This document shows positions 19,683-29,826 of a stretch of 39,098 bases of DNA, piece after piece. This stretch comes from Nitrososphaera sp. GTDB lineage: Archaea; Thermoproteota; Nitrososphaeria; Nitrososphaerales; Nitrososphaeraceae. The notes under the pieces are model-generated. The model was not told the origin of the DNA. It saw only the letters and a program-made list of their open reading frames with translations, and searched no databases. The position numbers and the translations under genes are program-made. The stretch covers positions 1 to 39,098 of the forward strand of contig JAICEE010000003.1 of the NCBI GenBank assembly GCA_025924355.1, given 5' to 3'. Each line of letters starts with the position of its first letter. The first letter of the stretch is position 1.

Positions 19683-22600
19683 TTACTCGAGCTCGATGTA
19701 ACTTTTAAGCGGCATTATGGTAGGGGTGTTATCACGCAGCCACTGGAGGGTCTTGATGAATGAACTCGCTGCTTCAAATGTCGTTAAGACAGGTATGCCC
19801 ATTTCAACTGCTTTTCTTCTTATCTGGTACTCGTCATAGAGCATGCCCACATACTTTTCAATCGTAGACGTGGCTGGAATGTTTATGATAAAGTTGATCT
19901 TGCGTTCGTACAATAAGTCGGCGATATTGGGCTTGCGATCCGGCTCACTTATCTTGTAGACTAGTTGTATGTCATTAAAGTTATTGTTCTTTATGAATTC
20001 TGCTGTGTGCTCGGTAGCCATAATTCGGTAGTTCATGGACGTAATGAGCGATATTATAGGCAGCAATTTCTCTTTGTTCTTTTGTCCACCCACAGTTATT
20101 AGTGCCGATCCTGACAGTGGTAGAGAATAACCGGCCGCCATGTATGCTTTGGACAATGCATCATAGAAACTATTGCCAAAGCATGCAACTTCGCCAGTTG
20201 ACTGCATCTCTACTCCAAGCACCACATCTGAACCTTCAAGCTGCATAAACGAGAACTGAGGCACTTTAATCCCAAAGCCCGTAGTTTTGAGCCACAGGTC
20301 CTTAACAGTAGGCGGAAGCGACTTGCCAATCATTGCTTTTGCAGCAAGGTTGATAATATTATAGCCTACGAACTTGGACACAAAAGGCATAGAGCGCGAT
20401 GCCCTAACATTTGCCTCTATCACCAGTACTTCTTCGTCCTTGACCAGATATTGGATGTTAAAGGGGCCTTTGACATTGAGAGCCTTGCCTATCCTGACGC
20501 TGTAGTCTGTGATAGTATCGATTGTATTCCTATCGAGCCGCCAAGGAGGTATACTCATTATCGCGTCTCCAGAGTGGACACCCGCATTGTCTATGTGTTC
20601 AATAATGGCGCCGATGATAACTTCGTTGCTGTCTGATACTGCATCTACTTCGACCTCTGCAGCGTCTTGGAGGAACTTGCTAATGACAACCGGATGATCT
20701 GGGCTGATGTTTGTTGCGTCAGTCAGAAAGCCCTCTAGCTGCTGCTCGCCCCATACTACCTTCATTGCTGCACCGGAAAGTACATAGGATGGTCTGACAA
20801 GCACAGGGTAGCCGACAGTGTCTGCAAATTCCTTAGCTTCTTCGAGTGAGGTGAATTTTCTCCATGCTGGCTGCTTTATCTTAAGTAAATCGAGCAACTG
20901 TCCGAACTTGGCCCTGTCTTCCGCCCTGTCAACATTTTCGCTGCTAGTACCTACAATATTGATGCCGCATTTTGCCAACTTGGGTGTTAGGTTGTTCGCC
21001 GTCTGACCACCGACGCATGTGACCACTCCAGTTGGCCTTTCCTTCTCACAGATGTCCAGCACACGTTCTAGTGTCAACTCTTCAAAGTAGAGCCTGTCGC
21101 AGATATCATAGTCCGTTGAGACTGTTTCCGGGTTGCAATTGATGACTGAAATTTCCTTAATCCCATTTTCCTTGAGTCCCCACACTGCATTGACAGTTCC
21201 CCAGTCAAATTCGACACTGCTTCCGATTCTGTAGGGGCCAGCGCCAAGCACTGTAATCCTACTTTTACTGCTGTCCTTCACTTTGACGTCGTCAGTCTCG
21301 CCACCGTACGATAAATAGAGATAGTTGGTCTTGGCTGGCCATTCTGCTGCCAGCGTGTCTATTTGCTTTGCGACAGGCCTGATGTTAAATTTCTGTCGCA
21401 GGTTACGAACCTGCATCTCCTCAAGATGGAGGCAGCGCGCCAGCTGCTTGTCCGAAAATCCCATCTTTTTCGCCTTCCTTATGAGCTGCTCGTCAAAGCT
21501 GTTGGATTTACGCAGGATATTATCTTCCATATCGATTATATTCTTTATTTTGAGCAAAAACCATGGATCTATTCCTGACAATTGATTGATGCGTGAGATG
21601 GTCAATCCAGCCTTTATGGACTCAACCACTGCAAATATTATCTCGTCAGTTGGATGTATAAGCGCCTGCTCGATCCTTTCAATATCTTCTGCTGTAGACT
21701 GAGACGACAAATTTGCATTTGCGACAAGGCCATCTTTGCCGATGTCGCACATCCTAATCGCCTTTTGCACCACTTCTTCAAAGGTTCTGCCAATGGCCAT
21801 GACTTCACCAACCGACTTCATTGTGCTGCCAAGCTTGCGCTTAACAAGCTCAAACTTTGAGAAGTCCCATCTCGGCATTTTGAGCACAACATAATCAAGT
21901 GATGGCTCAAAGCATGCAGTCGTGGCTTTTGTGATCTTATTAATGAGTTCAGGCAATGAATATCCTAGGGCAATCTTGGCTGCCATGTATGCAAGAGGGT
22001 AGCCGGTTGCCTTGCTTGCAAGAGCCGACGAGCGAGAGAGCCTTGCATTTATTTCGATAGCGGCAAACTGTTCTGATGTTGGATTAAGGCAAAACTGGAT
22101 GTTGCACTCGCCAACAATATTGCAGTAGCTAGTCGCCCTAATAGCAGCTGAGCGCAGCATATGATATTCATAGTTGTTGAGCGTCTGGGATGGCGCGATG
22201 ACTATGTTATCCCCAGTATGGACACGCATTGCAAGAACATTTTCCATATTGCATACAATCACACTGTTCCCATTGTAATCGCGCATAACCTCGTACTCAA
22301 TCTGCTTCCAGTGCCCTACATAGCGCTCTATCAAAACTTGATGAACCATGCTGAGATTAAGACCTCTCTGTACAATTTCCTGCAATTCGTACTCATTGTG
22401 TGCTACGCCGCCACCCCTGCCGCCCAACGTGTACGCTACTCTAATGATGACCGGGTAGCCAATGTCTTTGGCTGCCCTAAAGGCTTCCTGCAATGAATTA
22501 ACTGCAAAACTCTGTAACACTGGCACTTCACTCTTTATCATGGCTTCCTTGAACCGCTGTCTGTCTTCAGTGGTGTTGATTCCTCTGATAGGAGTGCCAA

Positions 22601-22757
22601 GAACCGTTATGCCATATTTTTGGAGGATGCCCTGCTCGTGCAGTGAGACACCACAGTTGAGAGCTGTCTGACCGCCAAAGCCCAACATTATTGAATCAGG
22701 CCGCTCTACCTCGATAACTCTCTCCACGTAGTTCGTATTTATTGGAAGAGGGTACAC
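19683..22757 (-). CDS. carB: Carbamoyl-phosphate synthase large subunit (5' end disrupted, see findings)
   Basis: 1024 aa ORF beginning (GTG) inside the first domain; both ATP-grasp halves recognisable. N-terminal motifs lie upstream in two different frames (22758-22945). Confidence 0.93.
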   Translation of the reverse strand: MYPLPINTNYVERVIEVERPDSIMLGFGGQTALNCGVSLHEQGILQKYGITVLGTPIRGINTTEDRQRFKEAMIKSEVPVLQSFAVNSLQEAFRAAKDIGYPVIIRVAYTLGGRGGGVAHNEYELQEIVQRGLNLSMVHQVLIERYVGHWKQIEYEVMRDYNGNSVIVCNMENVLAMRVHTGDNIVIAPSQTLNNYEYHMLRSAAIRATSYCNIVGECNIQFCLNPTSEQFAAIEINARLSRSSALASKATGYPLAYMAAKIALGYSLPELINKITKATTACFEPSLDYVVLKMPRWDFSKFELVKRKLGSTMKSVGEVMAIGRTFEEVVQKAIRMCDIGKDGLVANANLSSQSTAEDIERIEQALIHPTDEIIFAVVESIKAGLTISRINQLSGIDPWFLLKIKNIIDMEDNILRKSNSFDEQLIRKAKKMGFSDKQLARCLHLEEMQVRNLRQKFNIRPVAKQIDTLAAEWPAKTNYLYLSYGGETDDVKVKDSSKSRITVLGAGPYRIGSSVEFDWGTVNAVWGLKENGIKEISVINCNPETVSTDYDICDRLYFEELTLERVLDICEKERPTGVVTCVGGQTANNLTPKLAKCGINIVGTSSENVDRAEDRAKFGQLLDLLKIKQPAWRKFTSLEEAKEFADTVGYPVLVRPSYVLSGAAMKVVWGEQQLEGFLTDATNISPDHPVVISKFLQDAAEVEVDAVSDSNEVIIGAIIEHIDNAGVHSGDAIMSIPPWRLDRNTIDTITDYSVRIGKALNVKGPFNIQYLVKDEEVLVIEANVRASRSMPFVSKFVGYNIINLAAKAMIGKSLPPTVKDLWLKTTGFGIKVPQFSFMQLEGSDVVLGVEMQSTGEVACFGNSFYDALSKAYMAAGYSLPLSGSALITVGGQKNKEKLLPIISLITSMNYRIMATEHTAEFIKNNNFNDIQLVYKISEPDRKPNIADLLYERKINFIINIPATSTIEKYVGMLYDEYQIRRKAVEMGIPVLTTFEAASSFIKTLQWLRDNTPTIMPLKSYIELE

Positions 22758-22945
22758 TTTGTCTGCAAAGCGCGTGTCAGTCTGGATAGTCGCAATGTTA
22801 GGATTTATTAGGATGCTCTTTATTTCCTCCTCGGCAAGTGCCTTGAGGCATTGAGAACCGGAGTAGTCAAATTTGCGGCCAGTTATTATTGCTGGCTTTC
22901 GCCTGCCTCTCCAATCTTGATTGCCCCGCTTCCGAGGACAAGAAC
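22758..22945 (-). pseudogene. carB: Disrupted 5' portion of carB (two frames)
   Basis: Frame A: NETIKKVLVLGSGAIKIGEAGESQQ**. Frame C: KPAIITGRKFDYSGSQCLKALAEEEIKSILINPNIATIQTDTRFADKVYPLP. Together these are the canonical CarB N-terminus with ~26 extra nt between E and FDYSGSQ. Confidence 0.8.
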
Positions 22946-22958
22946 TTTCTTTATTGTT

Positions 22959-24242
22959 TCATTTCTCGGCGATCTTTCTCCCTCCTATTTTTTTTTTATT
23001 TATTACAAATTTTTTCAAAGGCTTTGGAGTTTTTTTCACAGACTGCAGCTCTGCAGCTTCTGCTGGATCTGCTTTGTCCCTCATACCGTTGGCAATAATT
23101 TCTCTAAATCTGTCAAACACAAACATACAATCGTAGGGGCCCGGCGATGCTTCGGGATGAAACTGGACAGCAATTATTGGTTTGCTCTTGTGCTCAAACC
23201 CTTCAACTGTATTGTCGTCAGCATTTGAGAACCAAACCTTAAAGCCCGTCTTGCCAAGGCTCTTTGGGTCAATCCCGTAGCCATGGTTCTGGCTAGTCAC
23301 ATACACCTGGTTGTCGCGCAAATTCAAGCATGGCTTATTCTGACCTCTGTGGCCGAATCTTAACTTGTAAGTGTTGGCGCCGCCTGCAAGCGCAAGGATT
23401 TGGTTGCCAAGACAGATGCCGAGAGTCGGAGTAGACATATTGATCAACTTTGAAGCAGTCTTTATCGTACTAGTGCAGACCTTGGGGTCGCCCGGTCCAT
23501 TGCTTATCACCACCCCCTTTGGGTTATATGACATCGTCTGCTCATACGTTGCATGCCAGGGTAGCCGGACAACCCTATAGCCCGTGCGCATGATATTGCG
23601 TATAATGCTATATTTCACACCGGTGTCAAGTACTACTACGCAGTCCTTGCCCTTGTCACCATATTCTTGAGCCCCCTTTGTCGAAACCTCTGGCATAAAG
23701 TTCAATCCCTCATACTTGGCACTTGCAAGCATCTTCTTCAAGAGGGATTCATTAATGGCATTTTCAGACACAACAATTGCACCCATCATGACTCCATGCT
23801 CCCTTAACTTTTTCGTCAGCTCTCTTGTGTCGATATTATAGATCCCTGGTACCTTTTCCTCGTAAAGCCATTGATCGAGTGTCTTTATGCAGCTCCAGTG
23901 GCTTGCAACGTCAGATAGATCATGAATAAGCAATCCTTTAATCTGAATCCTATCTGACTCAAAGAACTTGGGCAGACCATACTCGTCCTTTATGTCATAG
24001 CTTGGGACCCCATAGTTACCCACAAGCGGATAGGTAAGGCACAATATCTGACCCCTGTAAGAAGGGTCCGTCAGAGTTTCTGTATAGCCGACCATGCCAG
24101 TGTTGAACACTACTTCGCCAGCAATTCCTGATGGATAACCAAAGCCAATGCCATCAAAAACAGTACCGTCTTCTAGCATCAGCTTGGCAGCATATCCTGT
24201 GTATGTCTGTTTAAGTGTAGGAATTTTTTGAACCCTTACCAA
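22959..24242 (-). CDS. carA: Carbamoyl-phosphate synthase small subunit
   Basis: AKLMLEDGTVFDGIGFGYPSGIAGEVVFNTGMVGYTETLTDPSYRGQIL, GVVISNGPGDP, TLGICLGNQILAL, VQFHPEASPGPYD. Confidence 0.95.
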   Translation of the reverse strand: MVRVQKIPTLKQTYTGYAAKLMLEDGTVFDGIGFGYPSGIAGEVVFNTGMVGYTETLTDPSYRGQILCLTYPLVGNYGVPSYDIKDEYGLPKFFESDRIQIKGLLIHDLSDVASHWSCIKTLDQWLYEEKVPGIYNIDTRELTKKLREHGVMMGAIVVSENAINESLLKKMLASAKYEGLNFMPEVSTKGAQEYGDKGKDCVVVLDTGVKYSIIRNIMRTGYRVVRLPWHATYEQTMSYNPKGVVISNGPGDPKVCTSTIKTASKLINMSTPTLGICLGNQILALAGGANTYKLRFGHRGQNKPCLNLRDNQVYVTSQNHGYGIDPKSLGKTGFKVWFSNADDNTVEGFEHKSKPIIAVQFHPEASPGPYDCMFVFDRFREIIANGMRDKADPAEAAELQSVKKTPKPLKKFVINKKKIGGRKIAEK

Positions 24243-24327
24243 CTGTCAAGATTAGCAAATTTAAGTTTTGCTTTACACAGGATAGAGTAATATTGTCGAG
24301 AATCTCATGGTAATATATCGTTGCACA

Positions 24328-24714
24328 ATGGCCGACCAACAACAACAACAGCGCTGTGCCATTTGTGGCTCGCGGTTTGCTGAGAGAAAATGCTACTTTT
24401 GCGAAAGCAAAGTATGTACATCCTGCATTGTCCCAGCAGATGTGTCCGGCTATACTACTAAATGCATCAGCTGCGACAGAAAAAAGATAGATAGGCTTGG
24501 GTTCACGACTCTCTTGAAGAGAAATTATTACCTCATAGGAATCATTGTGGCTTTCTGGCTCTTCACTGTATTCCCTTTACCGTTTATGCAGCTCGCCGGC
24601 ATAGATGTCGATCCTAGTGCATTCCAGCCTGTCCTGATAGCGACGGCGGTCATGACCATTCCTTTTATATTCATGTTTCTCGCGTGGCAAAAAAGGGCAC
24701 CTAGAGGCTCTTAA
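24328..24714 (+). CDS. B-box/zinc-ribbon membrane protein
   Basis: MADQQQQQRCAICGSRFAERKCYFCESKVCTSCIVPADVSGYTTKCISC then two hydrophobic segments. Confidence 0.7.
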   Translation: MADQQQQQRCAICGSRFAERKCYFCESKVCTSCIVPADVSGYTTKCISCDRKKIDRLGFTTLLKRNYYLIGIIVAFWLFTVFPLPFMQLAGIDVDPSAFQPVLIATAVMTIPFIFMFLAWQKRAPRGS

Positions 24715-25028
24715 TAGCGCTGTATTAAAAACATGAAAGATAAAAACCTCTATTGAGAATATTTCTTCTACACGTCAGGAAAGCCGACTCGCTTGAAGGT
24801 CGTCTTAGATTAAAGAAGAAGAAGATGGAGTCACCAGGAGGTGTATATATAATTGCCAGTTCTGAGCACTGAAATTTTATCTGTAATACCTAGCGGTCAG
24901 GCGCCCCGTACTGGAGTCATTGTTAGATAAAAGTTTTGACTCGATATTCACACTATTGTTGCTTCAACTACGGAGTTGTCTGCTGCAGGCATCCGGGTCT
25001 TGACAATCAGATTAAAGCAAGAGGTTAG

Positions 25029-26054
25029 CTAATACATCACCTTTGCGACAAGTGCTGCAAATTCGGTAGTGGAGAGCTTGCCGCCGATATCTTTTGTCTT
25101 TTTATCCTGCTTGAGCATACTGACAATGGAATCTTCTATACGTCTAGCTTCTGCCATCAAATTCTTATCGCCATATTTATCGGCGAGCCATTCGAGCATC
25201 ATCTTTGCAGACAGAAGTATAGAGGAAGGGTTGGCAGCGTTCTTTCCTGCGATGTCAAATGCAGCGCCATGCACTGGCTCAAAAAGAGCGAACTGATCTC
25301 CAATGTTGGCAGCTGGTCCCATGCCAAGCCCCCCGACCACCTGAGCAGCTTCGTCAGACAGTATGTCGCCAAACAAGTTAGTGGTGACAATAACATCAAA
25401 TTCCTCTGGATTGCGGATCAGGTTCATTGACGCTGCGTCAACATATAATTCACTGTACTGTATCTACGGGTAGTTCTTGGCAACTGACCTGCACACTGCA
25501 GAAAACAACCCATCTCCCTTGCGTAGGACATTGGCCTTGTGCACTGCGACTACTCTAAGCTTGTTGTTACGCATCATCGCTGTCTTGAAGGCATATTCTG
25601 CGATCCTCCTGCTGGCCTGCTTTGATGTAACTCTGAGTGCCACTACTGTGTTTTCGTCTGTATTGAACTCCCATCCAAGGTAGACGTCCTCCGTATTTTC
25701 TCTTACCGTAACAAGGTCGACATTGCTTGATATGCTAGGAATATTAGGATACGACTTGGCCGGCCTGACATTTGCATAAAGGTCAAATATCCTGCGAAGA
25801 ACAATTATCACATCGGCCGCGGTCTCGCCAACTGGCCCCTTCAGGCACGCTTGCGATTTCTTGATGATGTCCAGCGCCGATTCCGGCAATGCTTTGCCAA
25901 ACTTGGCAAGCGCATTGTCTCCGGATTCGACTTCATGTATATCAAATTTTGTTTGGGAATTGTCATTTATCGTTTCAAGGATCTTTTTTGCTGCCGCTGT
26001 CTGCTCTGGCCCAATGCCATCTCCCTTGATGAGGGAAATATCATATCTTGCCAA
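25029..26054 (-). pseudogene. leuB: 3-isopropylmalate / isocitrate dehydrogenase-family gene with one in-frame TAG
   Basis: ORFs 25464..26054 and 25029..25427 are in the same frame: ...AVCRSVAKNYP[TAG]IQYSELYVDAASMNLIRNPEEFDVIVTTNLFGDILSDEAAQ... Full frame is 342 codons including the terminal stop, a normal length for the family. Confidence 0.85.
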
Positions 26055-26083
26055 TTGGATATCCTCTGTTAGAGCTGCAGTAT

Positions 26084-27616
26084 TTAGCTTTTGGAGTAGA
26101 GGACCTTTCTTAGCAGTACTTTGTTGATTGCGTCCATCATTGCTTGTACGGATGCAACGACGATGTCTTCTCCCGACTTGCGCGCAGATACGACGTTCCC
26201 GTCCTTGTCCTCGACCTTGACTGTAACTTCTGCAAGCGCGTCAGAGCCTCCCGTTATTGAATCAAGCCTATATTCTCTTATCTTGACATTTGCCATCTCT
26301 CCTGATATCTTTTGTATCGCTTTTAGCGCTGCATCGACTGGACCAACACCAATGTCTGATGCAATGAAATCCTTGCCGTTGGCGTTGAGCCTTACCACGG
26401 CAGTAGGTATGATGTTCATTCCGGTGACGATGTGAAAGTCATAGAGCTTGAACTTTTCTTCAAATTTGTTGTTATCCATTACTCCGCCGGCTATTGACAA
26501 TAGTTCCGATGTAGTAATGGGCTTACCATTGTCGGCTATGTTCTTTTGCTTCTCCACTATGATATGAAGCTGCTCCTCTGTCGGCTTGATACCAAACTCT
26601 TCAAGCATAGCCTTGATGCCATGTGCGCCAGCATGCTTGCCAGCTTGGAGCCACCTTTTCCTGCCCACAAGCTCGGGGCTTATGGGCTCATAGGTAAGTG
26701 GATTGCTGATGATGCCATGAGTATGAATTCCGGATTCGTGGCCAAAGGCGTTTTCACCAATTATCGCCTTGTTTGGCTGTACAATTATGCCCATCGTGTT
26801 TGAAACGAACTTGGAAGTTTCATAGAGCAACTGTGTCTTGATGTTGTGCTTTTTGCCATACAAGCATTGGAGCGCCATTACAAATTCTTCAAGCGATGCG
26901 TTGCCAGCACGCTCACCAAGACCGTTTATGGTGACATGCGCGCATGCAGCGCCAGCGCTTACACCTGCTATCGAATTAGCAACTGCAAAGCCAAAATCGT
27001 CGTGGCAGTGGACGCTTATTGGGAGCCTTGTAGCTTGCTTGACCTCTTTTACAAGGTCGGCAATGTATTGCGGAGATGCATAGCCCACAGTATCGGGTAT
27101 GTCCAGCCTGTCCGCACCCGCCTCTGCTACCTCCTTGAACACCTTAAGCAGGAACTGCCTGTCAGATCTCGTTGCATCCTCTGCTGAAAACTCTACGTGC
27201 AAGCCATGTTTTTTAGCATATTCTACTGCGCTAATTGCCTTCTCAGAGACCTGCTGACGCGTCATTTTCAGCTTATACTGCATATGAATGTCAGAAGTTG
27301 CTATGAAAGTATGAATGTACTTCAAGTCACATTTAATAGCACTATCAATGTCCATCTGACTTGCGCGAGCAAGGCCAAAAATTTCAGCCTTCAATCCTTG
27401 CTTTACTATTGCCTTGATCGCCTGCATCTCTCCATGCGATACTATTGGAAACCCTGCCTCTATTGCATCGACCCCAAGTTCATCTAGCCGGATCGCGATC
27501 CGGATCTTCTGGTCTGGTGTTATCGTCACACCAGGCGTCTGCTCGCCGTCTCTGAGAGTAGTATCAAAGATCTTAACAATTTCGGCGTTATTCAATGATT
27601 TTTTAGACGCGTTCAA
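26084..27616 (-). CDS. leuA: 2-isopropylmalate synthase-family protein
   Basis: KIFDTTLRDGEQTPGVTITPDQKIRIAIRLDELGVDAIEAGFP, HCHDDFGFAVANS, NGLGERAGNASLEE, HESGIHTHG; TTG start overlaps the ilvN stop (TTGA). Confidence 0.9.
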   Translation of the reverse strand: MNASKKSLNNAEIVKIFDTTLRDGEQTPGVTITPDQKIRIAIRLDELGVDAIEAGFPIVSHGEMQAIKAIVKQGLKAEIFGLARASQMDIDSAIKCDLKYIHTFIATSDIHMQYKLKMTRQQVSEKAISAVEYAKKHGLHVEFSAEDATRSDRQFLLKVFKEVAEAGADRLDIPDTVGYASPQYIADLVKEVKQATRLPISVHCHDDFGFAVANSIAGVSAGAACAHVTINGLGERAGNASLEEFVMALQCLYGKKHNIKTQLLYETSKFVSNTMGIIVQPNKAIIGENAFGHESGIHTHGIISNPLTYEPISPELVGRKRWLQAGKHAGAHGIKAMLEEFGIKPTEEQLHIIVEKQKNIADNGKPITTSELLSIAGGVMDNNKFEEKFKLYDFHIVTGMNIIPTAVVRLNANGKDFIASDIGVGPVDAALKAIQKISGEMANVKIREYRLDSITGGSDALAEVTVKVEDKDGNVVSARKSGEDIVVASVQAMMDAINKVLLRKVLYSKS

Positions 27617-28131
27617 CTCTCCACTCCACCTCTAGGAAGGGCTGAAACTCCAGTTCTTGACAACTGCGCAATTCCATAATGCTCGACTAGATTCTTAAAT
27701 GCATCTATCTTATCGGGTGTGCCAGTTATCTCGACTGTTATTGTCTCCTTGCCAATGTCTAAGATGTTGCCTCGAAATATAGTAGCATAATTGACTATCT
27801 CACTTCTTGTTGTTGGGTCAACGGCCTTGATCTTGATGAGTGCAAGCTCACGATATACTGTCTTGTCCGTGTCAAGCACCTTTACTTCTATAACGTCTAT
27901 AAGCTTACGCAATTGCTTTACCAACTGATCAAGTGTCTTTTCATCGCTGTTAGTGGTTATCGTCATTCTAGAGAGGTCCTGTTGCTCAGTTGATCCCACT
28001 GTAATGCTTTCGATGTTAAAACTGCGCGCCCTGAAGAGGTTGGTGACTCTGAAGAGCACGCCGGGTTTGTTTTCGACAAGGGCAGACACAATGTGCCATG
28101 ATTCTTTCTGAACGGTAGTAGTTGCAAACAA
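27613..28131 (-). CDS. ilvN: Acetolactate synthase small (regulatory) subunit
   Basis: ACT domain SALVENKPGVLFRVTNLFRARSFNIESITVG; downstream of ilvB. Confidence 0.93.
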   Translation of the reverse strand: MFATTTVQKESWHIVSALVENKPGVLFRVTNLFRARSFNIESITVGSTEQQDLSRMTITTNSDEKTLDQLVKQLRKLIDVIEVKVLDTDKTVYRELALIKIKAVDPTTRSEIVNYATIFRGNILDIGKETITVEITGTPDKIDAFKNLVEHYGIAQLSRTGVSALPRGGVES

Positions 28132-28137
28132 TTTTCA

Positions 28138-29826
28138 TTACGCTCCTACAATCATGTCCTTGAGGCCAGTGCCGGGTGCTACAAATGGGTAGACGTCTTC
28201 CTCAGGATCAATTGGGATGTCTATTACTGTTGCTACGTCAGATTTGAGCGCCGCTTTGATAGCTTTCTCAAGCTCGTGCATCGATTCCGCTCTTATGCCC
28301 TGAGCGCCATATGCGTCGGCTATCTTGACATAGTCGGGGCAGTTGTACTGATGTACTCCACTGTAGCGTCTGTTGTAAAATGTGCGCTGCCACTGGGCCA
28401 CCATTCCAAGCATGTAGTTGTTCATGAGGAATACTATTACGGGCAGCTTATCAAGTACCGACACCGCAAGTGAGTTTTCAGTCATGTTAAAGGATCCGTC
28501 ACCAGCGATATCGACTACAGGAACATTTGGTCTGGCAGCCTTGGCGCCTATTGAGGCTGGAAATCCAAAGCCCATCGTGCCAAGGCCGGTCGAGCTGAAG
28601 AACGTGCCAGGTGTTATCACGTCAAAGTGCAAGGATGCCCACATTTGGCACTGGCCTACTTCTGTCGTGACTATGGCATTAGCCGGTAACAACTCGCGCA
28701 ATTTCTTGAGCGACTTTCTAGCCGTTATCTCCCTTGGGTAGTCCTTGAGGGTTTCAGCATAGTATTGTATAAGCTCTTTTCTACGCTTTAGCCACGGGTT
28801 ATCTGAGTCTTTTTTAATCATCTTCTTTGAGAACATCTTAACAAGTGTGCGGAGTGAGGACTTCACGTCGCCTACCAGCGCAACGTCTACTGATTTGTTC
28901 TTCCCGATCTCTGCCGGGTCAATATCCAAGTGGATTATGCTCATACCCTTACCAAACTCGTCAAATTTGCCGACAGATCTATCCGAAAATCTTGCACCTA
29001 CAGCCACGATGCAGTCTGCCTCTACGATTATTTTGTTGGCTTCTGCGTGGCCGTGCATCCCTATAGGTCCCATGGCAAGCGGGTGGTTCTCAGGAAATGC
29101 GCCCTTGCCCTTGAACGTAGTCACAACTGGTATCTTGATGAGCTCTGCAAGAGCCTGGAGTTCCGAAAAAGCTCCTGAAAGGATCACTCCACCGCCTGCC
29201 ATTATTATCGGTCGCTCGGCGTTGAGCAAGAGCTCGACTGCCCTGGCCATCTCTGAGAGGTCTGCCTCTACGTTTGGATTATAGCCTCTAACCTTGATAA
29301 GCTCTGGAAACTTCATCTCGGCTGTTGACTGCTGTACGTCCTTAGGAATATCAACAAGTACTGGGCCAGGCCTGCCGCTCTCTGCAATGTATACCGCCTT
29401 TTTGATCATTTCTGGAATCTCGGCTGCAGCCCTTGGTTGGAATGAGTATTTTGTGCAGGGATTTGCCACGCCAATAATATCTGTCTCTTGGAAGGCATCC
29501 TTGCCTATCATGGCAAGCGGCACCTGACCGGTTACGGCTACAATTGGAGAAGAATCAGCATATGCAGTGGCAATGCCTGTTATGAGATTTGTGGCACCTG
29601 GACCTGAGGTTGCAAAGCATACACCGGCCTTTCTCTTCATTCTAGCGTAGCCGTCCGCCATATGAGCAGCCGATTGTTCATGCCTTACTAGGATATGCCT
29701 GAAGTTTGCATCTACCAACGCATCGTATATCGGCAGGTTCGCTCCTCCTGGAAGTCCAAAGACTACGTCTACGCCCTCTTTCTCTAGGGCTTGAATCAAC
29801 GCTTTTGCACCTGTCATTTCAACCAA
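28138..29826 (-). CDS. ilvB: Acetolactate synthase large subunit
   Basis: VFGLPGGANLPIYDAL, GVCFATSGPGATNLITGIATAYADSSPIVAVTGQV, GDGSFNMTENSLAVSVLDKLPVIVFLMNN. Confidence 0.95.
   Translation of the reverse strand: MVEMTGAKALIQALEKEGVDVVFGLPGGANLPIYDALVDANFRHILVRHEQSAAHMADGYARMKRKAGVCFATSGPGATNLITGIATAYADSSPIVAVTGQVPLAMIGKDAFQETDIIGVANPCTKYSFQPRAAAEIPEMIKKAVYIAESGRPGPVLVDIPKDVQQSTAEMKFPELIKVRGYNPNVEADLSEMARAVELLLNAERPIIMAGGGVILSGAFSELQALAELIKIPVVTTFKGKGAFPENHPLAMGPIGMHGHAEANKIIVEADCIVAVGARFSDRSVGKFDEFGKGMSIIHLDIDPAEIGKNKSVDVALVGDVKSSLRTLVKMFSKKMIKKDSDNPWLKRRKELIQYYAETLKDYPREITARKSLKKLRELLPANAIVTTEVGQCQMWASLHFDVITPGTFFSSTGLGTMGFGFPASIGAKAARPNVPVVDIAGDGSFNMTENSLAVSVLDKLPVIVFLMNNYMLGMVAQWQRTFYNRRYSGVHQYNCPDYVKIADAYGAQGIRAESMHELEKAIKAALKSDVATVIDIPIDPEEDVYPFVAPGTGLKDMIVGA

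Noticed and set aside
20451-22671. Multiple plus-strand ORFs inside carB
   Set aside because: Antisense shadow ORFs of a well-supported coding region; same for those inside gatE, gatD, ilvB, leuA, purD and lsrF-like genes.
24850-24935. Short plus-strand peptide LPVLSTEILSVIPSGQAPRTGVIVR after a TATA-like gtatatataat
   Set aside because: Only ~25 codons and no family recognised; possibly a gene fragment but too short to support.
3748-26054. Genome-wide recoding of TAG (Gln or pyrrolysine) to explain the internal TAGs
   Set aside because: TAG serves as the terminal stop for several clear genes here (16558, 31374, 32424, 34850), and one interrupted ORF uses TGA and another TAA.
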